Assembly (NCBI RefSeq): GCF_000001735.4
Contig: NC_003070.9
Coordinates: 27,513,971 to 27,577,970 of the forward strand
Direction of reading: 5' to 3'
From: Arabidopsis thaliana
Taxonomy: Eukaryota > Streptophyta > Magnoliopsida > Brassicales > Brassicaceae
Length of the DNA: 64,000 nucleotides
Made by a program: the position numbers and the translations under genes. The notes beneath the pieces were generated by a model. The model had not been told where the DNA came from. It saw only the letters and a program-made list of their open reading frames with translations, and did not search any database. Below are positions 35,436 through 48,078 of this stretch, piece by piece (position 1 is the stretch's first letter; every line of letters begins with the position of its first letter).

Positions 35436-38400
35436 TTACAGAGCTTGTCCATTGATCCACCTTTGGAACATGATAAAGGTTTCATCTGGCTTATACTCTG
35501 CTGTGTGCCCACCTCCCTATAATCAAAACCCACATCTTAGTGTAAGAAAATACAGTTTAAAACCACTATAAAAATATGTCTGAGTGGAAAAAAAGAATAA
35601 AGACTTGCTTTGACAGTAGCAAATGTCATTTTATTCGCATAAGTTCTTGTGTATCTGCAAGGAAGAATCGAGTGATTTAAACTTGAGTCTGATATAGCAA
35701 TTAAACAAAAGAATCCTAGTTTGGTTTACTGAAAAAGATTAGTATACCCAGCGACTTGATTGTTGATCATCCATGGTCTCCATTTATCAACGATGGCATA
35801 GTTGAGAGACTTTATCCAAACTTGAGTTCCAATTAAAGGTACTTCGAAATCGTGATCACCACTATTCACCGAAAACATCACAAAGTTTACAAATACTTCA
35901 ATCTAATTGGTAGGTATAAATAATCAGCAAAAAGGTTCAACTCTGAACCTGAAAATGAGAGAACGATAGCCATTTATGCTATTGTTCATATGGTAAGGTA
36001 CGCTGCTTATAATGTCTTTAGTGTATGGCTTACTCCAATCACATCGTTTCCATTCCCTTATACTCTCCTGCAATCATCGATTGAGTATACTTATACATTG
36101 TTTTATTTTAGTTATTTTTTGTTGTTGACACACCTACTTAATATTTCTATGTTAATAGACAAGTTAAATTAAACTATAACATTGATTTTGTAAGAATTTA
36201 CTTTCCATGTCATTCGTTTATTAGTTTTAATTAGAAATCATGCTTAAATTAGTGAAAACAATTCTCTTATATACATCATATGCTGTTCATTAGTTTAGTT
36301 GCTATATCATATATATTTCAATTAGGATTAAGTTTAACTTATATGTTACCTTATTGATTTGAAGAGCTTTGCGTACGGTTTCGTCATTAACCCAGTAGTG
36401 ACTTAGTGAATACCGATAAATCTGTAAAAGCAGTCATCTTTAAATTATTTTTCTCAGTGATTTAAGGGTAACATAGAGAATAATGGATTACGTACATAGC
36501 AATCCGGATTTGTCATTTCACACAATGGGTATAATATATGTGATCTGTATAGTTTACTTGTACACTATAAAACAACCACAAGGAGACTAAATTAGTGAGA
36601 CACAAGAACAACATCAATTAAGATTCGACGAGTGTACCGTGTACGTATACGGTATATATACCTCATTAAATTCTTCAAGAAGTTTCAAGCATTCTGTGTT
36701 ATATGGATCAACATGTTCATATTCTCCTTTGCAGATTCTCTTTAGCGACTATACGAAAACAAATTAGAGTTTTTAAACAGCTTGTTTTATTAAGTTTTCA
36801 TTGTGGGGACAAGAAATAAAAGCATTTCATTAATTTCATACCTCGTAGAGTTCATCAGATATCAGTGCCATTCCATGAGCATACGGAATTTGGCTGTTAC
36901 CATCAATTTTGGAGTCTGTTATTGGGTTACCGAGCATATAACCCTGTAAGTCAGTGAATCAAGGACGAAAACTATCAATAAAATTCCCAAATAATACTAA
37001 AATATAATTGGTACAATATATAAGAACTTATGAACGGTACGTGAATTATCCATTAATATATCATATTTTTGTCTAATTTTGCAACATATTAAAATAGTTA
37101 ATTAACTACTTACGAAAATTACGCACGTAATATAATGTTTGTCAGACATATAGCAAATAGAATGTTATAGTATAATGTTTATTTACGCACAATAATTAAA
37201 CAAATAGAATGTCAAACAAATACAACGGGAAATCACATGCATGGTAGATATATAGCAAATATGGTCACACAATTAAATAACATAATATTTGGTTACTACG
37301 AGTCTACTATGCATGTTATTTCCCGTTGATCTCAGTTTTGCACATTCTCCTCTTGGTTCTTGTTTTCTCAATATAATATTTTTCTTTCCTATCTACCTAA
37401 TCACCTATTCACCTCAACTATCTATTTTTAATGCTTATCATCACAAGGTGTGTACTATATATAGAAGCAAAGAAATTCCGATGAACCTGAAGATTTATTG
37501 GAGGTTTGCAGCATTGATAATTTCCTGCATCATCATGTATATTCATTCTGTTAAGAGAGAAGTGGTTGATTGACAAAAGGGCTTGGGGAGTGATATCATT
37601 AAACCATACCTTTGGAGATTTCTTGAACAGTAGCCGGAACAGTGATACCGGAATAAGAATCTCCACCAACATAGAAAGGGTTGGAGGAAAATTCTTGATG
37701 CTTGCCTAGCCACTGCACAAACAACAACAATTGAAAAAGGCTCCTACTAAGAACCGTTGCTTCAAGACACAATTAAGTTTGTCATTAATTTACCTTTTGA
37801 AGAAACTCATGGATCCGTTTGGCTTCTCCTGTATCACTGGGTTTATTAAAAAGTTCAGTTCTTGAATAGGAGAAGCCAGTTCCAACGGGCTGATCCAAGA
37901 ATATCATGCTCGAATTCTGAGGAAAATGATGATCAAGAATATACATTGATCACTGGGTTTTGATGATCTCGATCATATATATCATTATACACTTTTGTAT
38001 TACCTTTGTCCATGAATATGTAGTAGATACCAAGGAAGGAAGAGTTCCATTGTAAACATCAAGCTTCATAGTCAAAGGGCCTGCTTATATACATCTATAG
38101 AATTAAAACGAGTAAATCCTAGACACACAAAAAGTTTATCCATGTTTATTTTTGTTTCACCATTCTCATAAAGAAGGCCAGAGATGGCAGAGCAGCCAGG
38201 TCCTCCAGTTAGCCAGAGAAGAAGAGGGTCTTCTTTTGGGTTCCTCTCAGACTTGATGAAGTAGTAGAACAGTTGCACTTCCTCTTCCTCACCAACACCA
38301 ATATACCTTTATTCACAAGAAACAGTATTCTACGTTTTTTTAGATTATCTCCAAACTCGGAACAGCGAATTAATCAAACGAAGATATCAAAAACAAACCC

Positions 38401-38547
38401 GGTTTCGAGCTCAAAGGGAAGAGGGCCTTCAAAACCAGGAAGAGACTTGACGACTGAGGCAGAATCAACATGGTGCTGACCTAAGAATACAAGGTGAATT
38501 AACAGAAGCAGCGACTTGAAAACAAAGGAAATGTAGTCGTTTGCCAT
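35436..38547 (-). CDS. SCPL6: Serine carboxypeptidase-like protein SCPL6
   Basis: This is the most 3' member of a head-to-tail block of five. It reads in about 14 exons from [26 protein letters not shown] (signal peptide) through [53 protein letters not shown]. The nucleophile is in [18 protein letters not shown] (about 37650), the acid in [11 protein letters not shown] (about 35860) and the base in GGHTAEYKP (about 35490). All three are present. Sequence type is clade IA, whose characterised members (SNG1/SMT, SST) are vacuolar acyltransferases using 1-O-glucose esters rather than peptidases; the substrate is unknown here. Unlike its four neighbours it has an extra 543-bp intron at 36944-37486 between INLQ and GYMLGNP. 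From memory it is At1g73270. Confidence 0.9.
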
Positions 38548-38999
38548 TTTTTTGTTTGTTTCTGATTAGCAATAATGCCTATAAGGACAACTATTGCATT
38601 TTTCTACTAAAAGTCTAAAATCTAAAAAAAGTCGTCTACCAAGTCTATCTTTAAATATTGGCTACATGACCAACCTTGTCCTCTACCAACATATAATTTT
38701 ATCATTAAAAATATAATTTAAATATCTTTAGTGACACTTATTAATAACAATACATGTAAATTAACTTTTGCTTCAAACAAATGGAAAACAAGCTTGTTGA
38801 CAAAAAAGAAGGTAAAATGCAACTGTACCAAGCTTGTTGAATAGAGCAACACACATTTTGCTTACAAATTATGAGTTTAACTTAACCCTAAATTCTATTC
38901 ACTTATAAGGCCAAGGGTCCTTATGTATATATTTTTGGATGTGTTACTAGAATCATACTTTTCTTTTCCTTTATACGTAAAGGACGTTACTCCCCTCTT

Positions 39000-41352
39000 T
39001 TACAGAGGTTGGCCTTTGATCCATCTTTGAAACATGATAGAGGCTTCCTCTGGTTTAAACTCTATTGTGTGCCCACCTCCCTACAATCAAAACCCACATC
39101 TCAGTACAAGTTAGAAAACCGCAATAAAAAAATATTGGAGCGGATAAAAAAAAGAAGAAGAAAGACTTTACTCTGATAGTAGCAAATGTCATTTTATTGG
39201 CATAAGTCCTTGTGTATCTGCCATTCAAGTAAGAATCAAGAATACATTTCAAAGTGAATCTCATAAAACGGAAGAACAAATTCGGTTTATATATACCCAG
39301 CAATTTGATCTTTGATCATCCATGGCCTCCAATCATCGATGACTGAATAGTTGAGAGATCTTATCCAAGCTTGGGTTCCAAGGAAGGGTACTTCGAAATC
39401 GTGATCACCACTATTCACCAAAAACCGCACAAAGTTTAACAAAAGACTAGAATCTTGGTAGGGACAGAAGGGTTATAAACTCTAAACCTGTAGATTAGTG
39501 AACGATAACCATTGATGCTGTTATTCATATGGTAAGGTATGCTACTTTTAATGTCATAATTGTAAGGAATACCATAATGACATCGTACCCATTCCCCTAT
39601 AGTCTCCTGCAATCATAGATCCTCCTATAAGAATGACATTGTTCTCTTACCAAGAAACATTGTTCCCTTACCAAGAAAATTAAAATAAATTGTTACCTTC
39701 TTGATTTGAAGAGCTTTGCGTACGGTTTCGTCATTGGCCCAATAGGCAGCTAGCAAAAAACGGTAAATCTGCAAAAGCAACCTTGTATACATATATTTTT
39801 CTCAAATGGTTTAACAGAGGGCAAGAATAAGTTGTATGAATTACTTACATAGCAATTTGGAGTTTCAGTTTCACAAAATGGATCTATTATACGTCGTTGA
39901 CATATGCTGTTTGTACACTAAATAAAGATAATCACAAAAAGGTATGAATTTAGGGATGAATATTTATTTACGTACGGCACAAACAACATCAGCTTTGAGT
40001 GTGTAACCTTATTAAATTCTTCAATGAATTTCAAGCATTCTGTATTACGTGGATGAACATTTCTATAGTCTCCTTTGCAGGTTTTCTTCAATGACTGCGG
40101 ACAAAAAGTTTTGTTTTGAACCGCTTTTCATTGGGGTGACACGAAACAAAAGCAAATGTCATACTTCATACCTCGAAGAGTTCATCAGAGATTAGTGCCA
40201 TTCCATGAGCAAATGGAATGCGGGAGTTGTAATCATATACAAAGTCTGTTAACGGGTTACCGAGCACATAGCCCTGAAGATTTATTGGAGGATTGCAGCA
40301 TTCATAATTTCCTGCAATCATCATCATAAAACCATATATATATATATACCTTTTGTTATAATAAAAGACTGAGAAAAGGTCTTGGGGATTGATATCATAA
40401 AATCATATATATATATATATATATACCTTTTGAGATTTCTTGAACGGTAGCCGGAACAACCATACCAGAGTAAGAATCTCCTCCAACATAGAAAGGATTG
40501 GAGGAAAACTCTTGATGCTTGCCTAGCCACTACACCACAACAACAAAAAAAAGAAAAAGGCTCCTACTAAGAACCGTTTGGCTTCAAGAGGCAATTAAGT
40601 TTATCATTAATTTACCTTTTGCAGAAACTCATGAATCCGTTTGGCTTCTCCTGAATCACTAGGTTTATTTAAAAGTTGAGTTCTTGAGTAGGAGAAGCCA
40701 GCTCCAACGGGCTGATCCAAGAATATCATGCTCGAGGCCTGAGGAAAATGATGATCAATCGGGTTTTGTTGATAGTCGTATCACTAGACACTTTTGTATT
40801 ACCTTTGTCCATGAATATGTAGTAGAGACCAAAGAAGGAAGAGTTCCATTGTAAACATCAAGCTTCATAGCCAGAGGCCCTGCTTATATAGACATATATC
40901 GAGTTACAACGAGTAATCAGAGACGCAAAAGAACAAGTTTATCGATTTTTTCAATTTTACCATTCTCAAAAAGAAGGCCAGAGATGGAAGAGCAGCCAGG
41001 TCCTCCACTTAGCCAGAGAAGAAGAGGGTCTTCTTTTGGGTTCCTCTCAGACTTTATGAAGTAGTAGAATAGTTGCACTTCCTCTTCCTCACCAACACCA
41101 ATATACCTTCATTCACAAGAAACAGTAACCTAATTTTTTTACATTATCTCCAAACTCAGATTCAGAACACGGATTTAATAAAACGAAGACATCCAAAGCA
41201 AACCCGGTTTCGAGCTCAAAGGGAAGAGGGCCTTCAAAACCAGGAAGAGACTTGATAATTGTGGCAGAACTAACATGGTGCTGACCTAAGAATACAGTGT
41301 GAATTAACAGAAGCAGCGACCTCAGAACAGAGAAAACGTAGTTGCTAGCCAT
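39000..41352 (-). CDS. SCPL3: Serine carboxypeptidase-like protein SCPL3
   Basis: This is the second copy in the tandem block, with about 13 exons and no break that I can see. It starts [30 protein letters not shown], and the oxyanion region reads [19 protein letters not shown] (Thr replaced by Ser in LSGG). The catalytic Ser motif is [20 protein letters not shown] at about 40430-40500, Asp lies in [16 protein letters not shown] at about 39370-39410, and His lies in [11 protein letters not shown] near 39060. It shares clade IA features with its neighbours. A TA-rich microsatellite (about 40405-40427) sits beside the exon encoding VQEISK. From memory it is At1g73280. Confidence 0.9.
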
Positions 41353-42159
41353 TTGTTTTTTGTTTTTTTCAGTTTCTGATTAGCAATGTAGCAATAATGC
41401 CTTTTAAGGACAATAATTACATTTTTATACTAAAACAAAAAAAAAGTCGCCTACCAACTATCTTTCAATTTTGGCTACATGACCAAACCTTGTTGCAATT
41501 TTTAATTGGAAAATCTCGCAATCTTGATTCTCCCACCTCGTAGATAATACAAAAATTATTTGTTAATTCCTCGTTTTTTTCGCGATCACGATCATAGAAG
41601 TATTAGAATAAATTTTTAATTTTACATATCTTTAATGATCTGAATCCTTTTTTCGTTCTTCTTCAAGATTACCTTTAAAAACAATTGATATAAAAATACA
41701 TATGTGATCTGTAAAAATGTTAAAAGAAACATAGGAAAAATGTTTTTATTCCAGATTTGATGAACAAAGTAAACAGAGAAACACAAAGAGAGTTATGACT
41801 ATAAAATTTTGTTTATAATCGTACATGAAAAATCAAGCAATTGTACACAAATATAATGTTGTAAATATTCTTAGATTACTTTCCAGAAAACTGGTTCATT
41901 TCATCCAATTTGGATCCCATTCATCTCAGAATTTTTATTTTTTATTTTTTTTCAAATCTCATTTGCATACATTCAATGATCCAGCAATCAATAAAAGCAT
42001 GAAAAACCTTAATTCAGACAACGGATATATATATATATATATTTTTTTTTTTTTGGCAAGGACAACGGATATATTTTGTATAAAGTGAAATGCAACTGTA
42101 CCAAGCTTGTTGAAAAGCAACACTCATGTTGCTTACAAATTATGACTTTATGAGGCCGA

Positions 42160-42360
42160 GGGTTCTTATTTTTTTTTTTTTTATTATTTTTTTTTTTTTT
42201 GAATAAAATGTTAAATTTATTCGAAAAAACTTTTTTACATCAAGTGCAACGTTTGTTTAGAAGATTTTTATACAGGTCAGAAGATAAGGAAAAAAAACCT
42301 AAGCTTTTGCAATTATCTTGAGGCAAACCAAGCTTGCATACAACGATCATATCTTAAATA
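42160..42360 (-). mobile_element. Retroposon-like insertion behind SCPL5
   Basis: On the minus strand this stretch runs from about 42355 to a tail of A (T run at 42171-42201 on plus). The neighbouring SCPL copies have GGGTTCTTAT joined almost directly to ATTTGGATGTGTTACTAGAATC in their 3' flank. Here about 180 bp lie between the same words. The insert ends in AATAAATTTAACATTTTATTC followed by poly-A, which looks like a LINE or Sadhu-like 3' end. Clear target duplications were not found, so the exact borders are open. Confidence 0.55.
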
Positions 42361-42426
42361 TTTGGAGAATGGGTTACTAGATCCATAAACTCTAATCCTT
42401 TATACATAAAAGGCCACTCTCTTCTT

Positions 42427-44800
42427 TTAAAGAGGTTGGCCATTGATCCACCTGTGGAACATGATATAGGTTTCATATGGCTTGTACTCTGCTGTGTGCC
42501 CACCTCCCTATAATCAAAATCCACAACTTAATACACCTTAAACCGCAATAAAAATGTTCGAGTGGATTAAAAAAAGGAAAGAAGAAAGACTTGCTCTGAC
42601 AGTTGCAAATGTCATTTTATTGGCATAAGTCTTTGTGTATCTGCCAAGTAAGACGAGTCAAGAGTAAATTTCGAAGTGATCGAGCCTTATAAAACGAAAG
42701 AATAAGAGAAGCCATTTAAAAACAAAATCAGTTTATTATTATATACCCCCCGATTTGATCTTTGATCATCCATGGCCTCCAGTTATCAATGATGGAATAG
42801 TTGAGAGATCTTACCCAAGCTTGAGTTGCAAGGAAAGGTACATTCAAATCATGATCACCACTATTCACCAAAAACCCACACAATATTTTACATAAGTCTT
42901 GGTTCCTTTTTAGGGACAACGATGATCGTAAAAAGGTTAAACTCTGACCTGTAAATGAGAGAACGATAACCATTGATGCTGTTATTCATATGGTAAGGTA
43001 CACTACTTTTAATGTCATGAGTGTAAGGAATACCAAAATAACATCGTACCCATTCCCCTATACTCTCCTGCAATCATAGGCCCTCCTATAAGAATGACAA
43101 TGTTCTTTTTACCATGAACTTAAAAAACAAACTGGTACCTTGTTGATTTGAAGAGCTTTGCGTACATTCACGTCATTGACCCAGTACGTAGTTAGCAAAT
43201 ATCGATAAATCTGCAAAAGCAACCTTGTATACATATATATATATATATATATATTTTCTCAAATGGTTTAACGGTTAAGAGAGGGCAAGATACTTGGATT
43301 ACTTACATAGCAATTTGGAGTTTCAGTTACGCACAATGGTTTTATTACAACTTCTTGGCATACTCCTTTGGTACACTAAAACACACAATAACCACAAAAG
43401 TGATGTTGTTTATTTACTAAGGGAGACAGACACACACACACACAACAGCTAAAATATGATTCTTCGGTTGAATATGTAACCTTACTAAATTCTTCAACGA
43501 GTTTCAAGCATTCTGTGTCACGTGGATCAACATATTCTCCTTTGCAGACTCTCTTCAACGACTGCCAACGAAACAATGTTTTTGAATTGCTTGTTATTTT
43601 ATATTTTCCAATTGTGGGGACATGAATATATGTTATGTTTCATACCTCGTAAAGTTCATCAGAGATCAATGCCATTCCATGTGCAAATGGAATGCGGTAG
43701 TTATAATCGATTGCATGTTCTGTTATCGGGTTACCGAGTACATAGCCCTGAAGATTTATCGGAGGACTGCAGCATTGATAATTTCCTGCATCATCATGGT
43801 TCTTCACTTAGAAGATACTAAGGTTTTGGAGAATGATATCATTACCATATATACCTTTGGAGATTTCTTGAACGGTAGCTGGAACAACCATACCGGAATA
43901 AGAATCACCGGCGACATAGAATGGGTTGGAGGAAAACTCTTGATGCTTGCTTAGCCACTGCACCACATGCAACAGCAACAAAGGAAGAAAATTCTTCTAA
44001 ACTGTCTATCCACAAAGAACCGTTTGGCTTCAAGAGACAATTAAGTTTGTCATTAATTTACCTTTTGAAGAAACTCATGAATCCGTTTGGCTTCTCCTGA
44101 ATCACTAGGTTTATTATATTGTTGAGTTCTTGAATAGGAGAAGCCAGTTCCAACGGGCTGATCCAAGAATATCATGCTCGAAGTCTGAGGAAAATGATGA
44201 TCAAGAATTATTGATCATTGCGTTTTGCTGATCGTCATATCCAGAATACACACTTTTTTGTATTACCTTTGTCCAAGAATATGTAGTAGGGACCAAAGAA
44301 GGGAGAGTTCCATTGTAAACATCGAGCTTCATAGCCAGAGGCCCTGCTTATATGTACATATATAGAGTTACAACGAGTAATCAGAGACGCAAAAGAACAA
44401 GTTTAAAGATGTTTTCGATTTCACCATTCTCAAAAAGAAGGCCAGAGATGGAAGAGCAGCCAGGTCCTCCACTTAGCCAGAGAAGAAGAGGGTCTTCTTT
44501 TGGATTCCTCTCAGACTTGATGAAGTAGTAGAACAGTTGCACTTCCTCTTCCTCACCAATACCAATATACCTTCATCCACAAGAAACAGTATACTATGTC
44601 TTTTAGATTATCTCCAAACACAGATTTAATCTCACAAAGAGATTGAAAACAAACCCGGTTTCGAGCTCAAAGGGAAGAGACCCTTCAAAACCAGGAAGAA
44701 ACTTGACGATAGAGGCAGAATCAACATGCTGCTGAATCAAGAAGACAAGATGAAGAAGCAGAAGCAGCGACTTCAAAACAGAGGAAATGTAGTTAGCCAT
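42427..44800 (-). CDS. SCPL5: Serine carboxypeptidase-like protein SCPL5
   Basis: This is the third SCPL copy, with about 13 exons. It starts [40 protein letters not shown], a cleavable signal. Catalytic motifs are [18 protein letters not shown] (about 43880-43915), [17 protein letters not shown] (about 42820-42870) and [19 protein letters not shown] near 42450-42500. The exon after the signal carries [20 protein letters not shown], as in SCPL3. The protein is likely secretory or vacuolar and of the acyltransferase clade; the substrate is not known. Its promoter (44801-45038) is clearly homologous to that of SCPL3 and ends abruptly against an orphan SCPL exon. From memory it is At1g73290. Confidence 0.9.
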
Positions 44801-45038
44801 TTCTTTTCAAGTTTCTGATTAGCAATAATATATGGCTTGAAAATTATTGCATTTTTATACTAAAACCCAAAACAAAAGTCGCCTACCAACTATATATCAT
44901 TCAATTCTGGCTAGATGACCAACCTTGTCGCATTCTTTTATCGGAAAATCTCGCAACCTTGATCCTCACACCTCGTAGATAATACAAAGTTATTTGTTCA
45001 TCATCCTCGTTTTTCACGATCACGATTATATAAGCTTA

Positions 45039-45132
45039 TTGAGGCATAATCAACATGGATCTGACCCAAGAATACAAGGTAAATTAACAGAAGCAGCGAC
45101 TTCAGAACAGAGGAAACGTAGTTGTTTGCCAT
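45039..45132 (-). pseudogene. Orphan first exon of a lost sixth SCPL gene
   Basis: The minus strand from the ATG at 45132 to about 45039 matches exon 1 of the SCPL genes: about 31 codons starting [20 protein letters not shown], in frame and without a stop, up to the Ala-Ser-Ile position. The match then ends abruptly, and the next sequence is the SCPL3/SCPL5-type promoter of the downstream SCPL5 gene. Upstream of the ATG the SCPL-type 5' flank continues (about 45133-45330). No other SCPL exon is found between it and SCPL5. It looks like the head of a gene whose body was removed, probably by unequal crossing-over. Confidence 0.85.
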
Positions 45133-45702
45133 TCCCTGTTTCGGATTCTGGTTAGCAATGTCTTTACGGACAACAATTACTACATCTTTATACTAAAACC
45201 CAAAAAAGTCGCCTACCAAACTCTTATCTTTTAGTTTTGGCTTCTTCACCAACGTTGTCCCATTTTTTCATGGATAAAAATATTAAAATCTCGCAATCTT
45301 GATCCTCACTCCATGTATAAAATTACTAAACAACAAAACTATGTTAAAGAATAAACCGCGATCATAACAAATTAATTATACTACTGTATAATATTTTAGT
45401 TTAAAACATTTTATGATAACCATATATATAACTTTAATTTAGCTCTATAATTGTGATACTTATTGATACAATATATGTAATTTAACTTTTGCATCAAACA
45501 AATAGAAAACAAGCTTGCTGAAAAAAAAAAAGGTGAAATGCAACTATACCAAGATTGTGGAAAAGCAACACACATGTTGCTTACAAATTATGAGTTTAAA
45601 TTCTATTCATTTATAAGGCCAAGGGTTCTTATATATATTTGGATGTGTTACTAGAATCGTATTTTCTTTTCCTTTATACGTTAAGGCAGGTACTCCCCTC
45701 TT

Positions 45703-47592
45703 TTAGAGAGGTTGGCCATTGATCCATCTTTGAAACATGATAGAGGCTTCCTCTGGTTTAAACTCTATTGTGTGCCCACCTCCCTATAATCAAAACCCAC
45801 ACATCTCAATACAAGTTAAAAAAATCCGCAATTAAAATGTATTCGAGTGGATAAAATAGGAAAGAAGAAAGACTTGCTTTTATAGTAGCAAATGTCATTT
45901 TGTTGGCATAAGTCCTTGTGTACCTGCCAAGCAAGAGAGTCAAGAGTGAATTTCAAAGTGAGTCTCCTATAGGGAAAGAATAAAAAAAGAATCCATTTAC
46001 ATACCCAGCGATTTGATTTTTGATCATCCATGGCCTCCAGTCATCAATAATTGAATAGTTGAGAGATCTTATCCAAGCTTGAGTTCCAAGGTAAGGTACT
46101 TCCAAATCATGATCACCACTATTCACCAAAAACCGCAAAAGTTTTAGTCTTGAATCTTGTTAGGGACAAAACAAGTGTTAAACTCTCACCTGTAGATGAG
46201 AGAACGATAACCACTGATGCTGTTATTCACATGGTAAGGCATGCTACTTTTAATGTCATTATCGTAAGGAATAGTGCGATAACATCGTACCCATTCCCCT
46301 ATACTCTCCTGCATGAATGAAATCATATATCCTCCTATCAGAAGGACTCTGTTCCTTTACCAAGAACCTTAAAAATAAATTTGGTACCTTATTGATTTGA
46401 AGAGCTTCGCGCACAGTCGCGTCATTGGCCCAGTAGGTAGTTAGCAAATACCGATAAATCTGCAAAAGTATACAAATTCCTTTTCTCGAATACCGATAAA
46501 TCTACCAAAGTATAACAGAGAACATTTAGATATATAGATTACTTTCATAGCAATCTGGAGTTTCAGTTTCGCACAACGGATCTAGTATAAGTTGTTGGAG
46601 TATTCTGTTTGTACACTAAAATGAAATAACCACACACAAAAAAAAAGTGTCTGAACTCTGAATTTAGTGATCATGAACCTTTTTATTTACTAAAGGCGCT
46701 AGAGTGTGTAAACCTTATTAAATTCTTCAATGAATTTCAAGCATTGTGTGTTACGTGGATGAACATTTGTATATTCTCCTTTACAGGTTTTCTTCAACGA
46801 CTGCGAACCAAATAGTATTTTTTTAAAACCGCTTTCGTTGTAAGGACAAGAAAAAAGAAGCAAATGTCATGCATGTTTCATACCTCGTAGAGTTCATCAG
46901 ATATCAGTGCCATTCCATGGGCAAATGGAATGCGGCTGTTACTATCAATTGCATAGTCTGTTAACGGATTACCAAGCACATAGCCCTGAAGGTTTATTGG
47001 AGGATTGCAGCATTCATAGTTTCCTGCATCATCATGCATGATTTTTTGTTATAATAATTGATTGAGAAAAGGGCTTGTGGGATTGATATTAAAAATACCA
47101 TATATACCTTTTGAGATTTCTTGAACGGTAGCGGGAACAACCAAACCGGAATAAGAATCTCCGGCAACATAGAAAGGGTTGGAGGAAAACTCTTGATGCT
47201 TGCCTAGCCACTGCATAAACAACAACAACAATAAATATAGAAAAAGGCTCCTAGTTTCTCCATGCACAAAGAAACGTTGCATCAAGATTTGCCATTTACC
47301 TTTTGAAGAAACTCATGGATCCGTTTGGCTTCTCCTGAATCACTAGGTTTATTAAATTGTTGAGTTCTTGAATAGGAAAAGCCAGTTCCAACAGGCTGAT
47401 CCAAGAATATCATGCTCGAAGTCTGAGGAAAATGATGATCAAGAATATATTGAATATTGGGTTTTGCTGATCGTCATATCAAGAATACACACACTTTTTT
47501 GTATTACCTTTGTCCAAGAATATGTAGTAGAGACCAAAGAAGGGAGAGTTCCATTGTAAACGTCAAGCTTCATAGTTAGAGGCCCTGCTTAT

Positions 47593-47642
<50 letters not shown>

Positions 47643-48078
47643 GACTAATCAGAGACGCATAAGAAGGAGTTTATCAATGTTTTCGATTTCACCATTCTCA
47701 AAAAGAAGGCCAGAGATGGAAGAGCAGCCAGGTCCTCCAGTTAGCCAGAGAATAAGAGGGTCTTCTTTTGGGTTCCTCTCAGACTTGATGAAGTAGTAGA
47801 ACAGTTGCACTTCCTCTTCCTCACCAATACCAATATACCTTCATCCACAAGAAACAGTATACTATGTCTTTTAGATTATCTCCAAACACAGAACACAGAT
47901 TTAATCTCACAAAGAGATTGAAAACAAACCCGGTTTCGAGCTCAAAGGGAAGGGGGCCTTCAAAACCAGGAAGGAACTTGACGATTGAGGCAGAGTCAAC
48001 ATGTTGCTTACTCAAGAATACAAGGTGAAGAAGCAGAAGCAACGACTTCAGAACAGAGGAAAAATACTTGTTTGCCAT
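45703..48078 (-). CDS. SCPL2: Serine carboxypeptidase-like protein SCPL2
   Basis: This is the fourth copy, with about 13 exons. It starts [38 protein letters not shown]. Catalytic motifs are [20 protein letters not shown] (about 47110-47170), [24 protein letters not shown] (about 46050-46110) and [19 protein letters not shown] (about 45735-45780). The oxyanion exon reads [25 protein letters not shown] pure TA microsatellite lies in an intron at 47596-47639. Clade IA placement predicts an acyltransferase acting on glucose esters in the secretory pathway; this is inference from family. From memory it is At1g73300. Confidence 0.9.
47596..47639. repeat. (TA)n microsatellite in an SCPL2 intron
   Basis: An almost uninterrupted AT run of about 44 bases lies in the intron after the exon encoding the LFENG segment. 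It is likely to vary in length between accessions. Confidence 0.9.
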
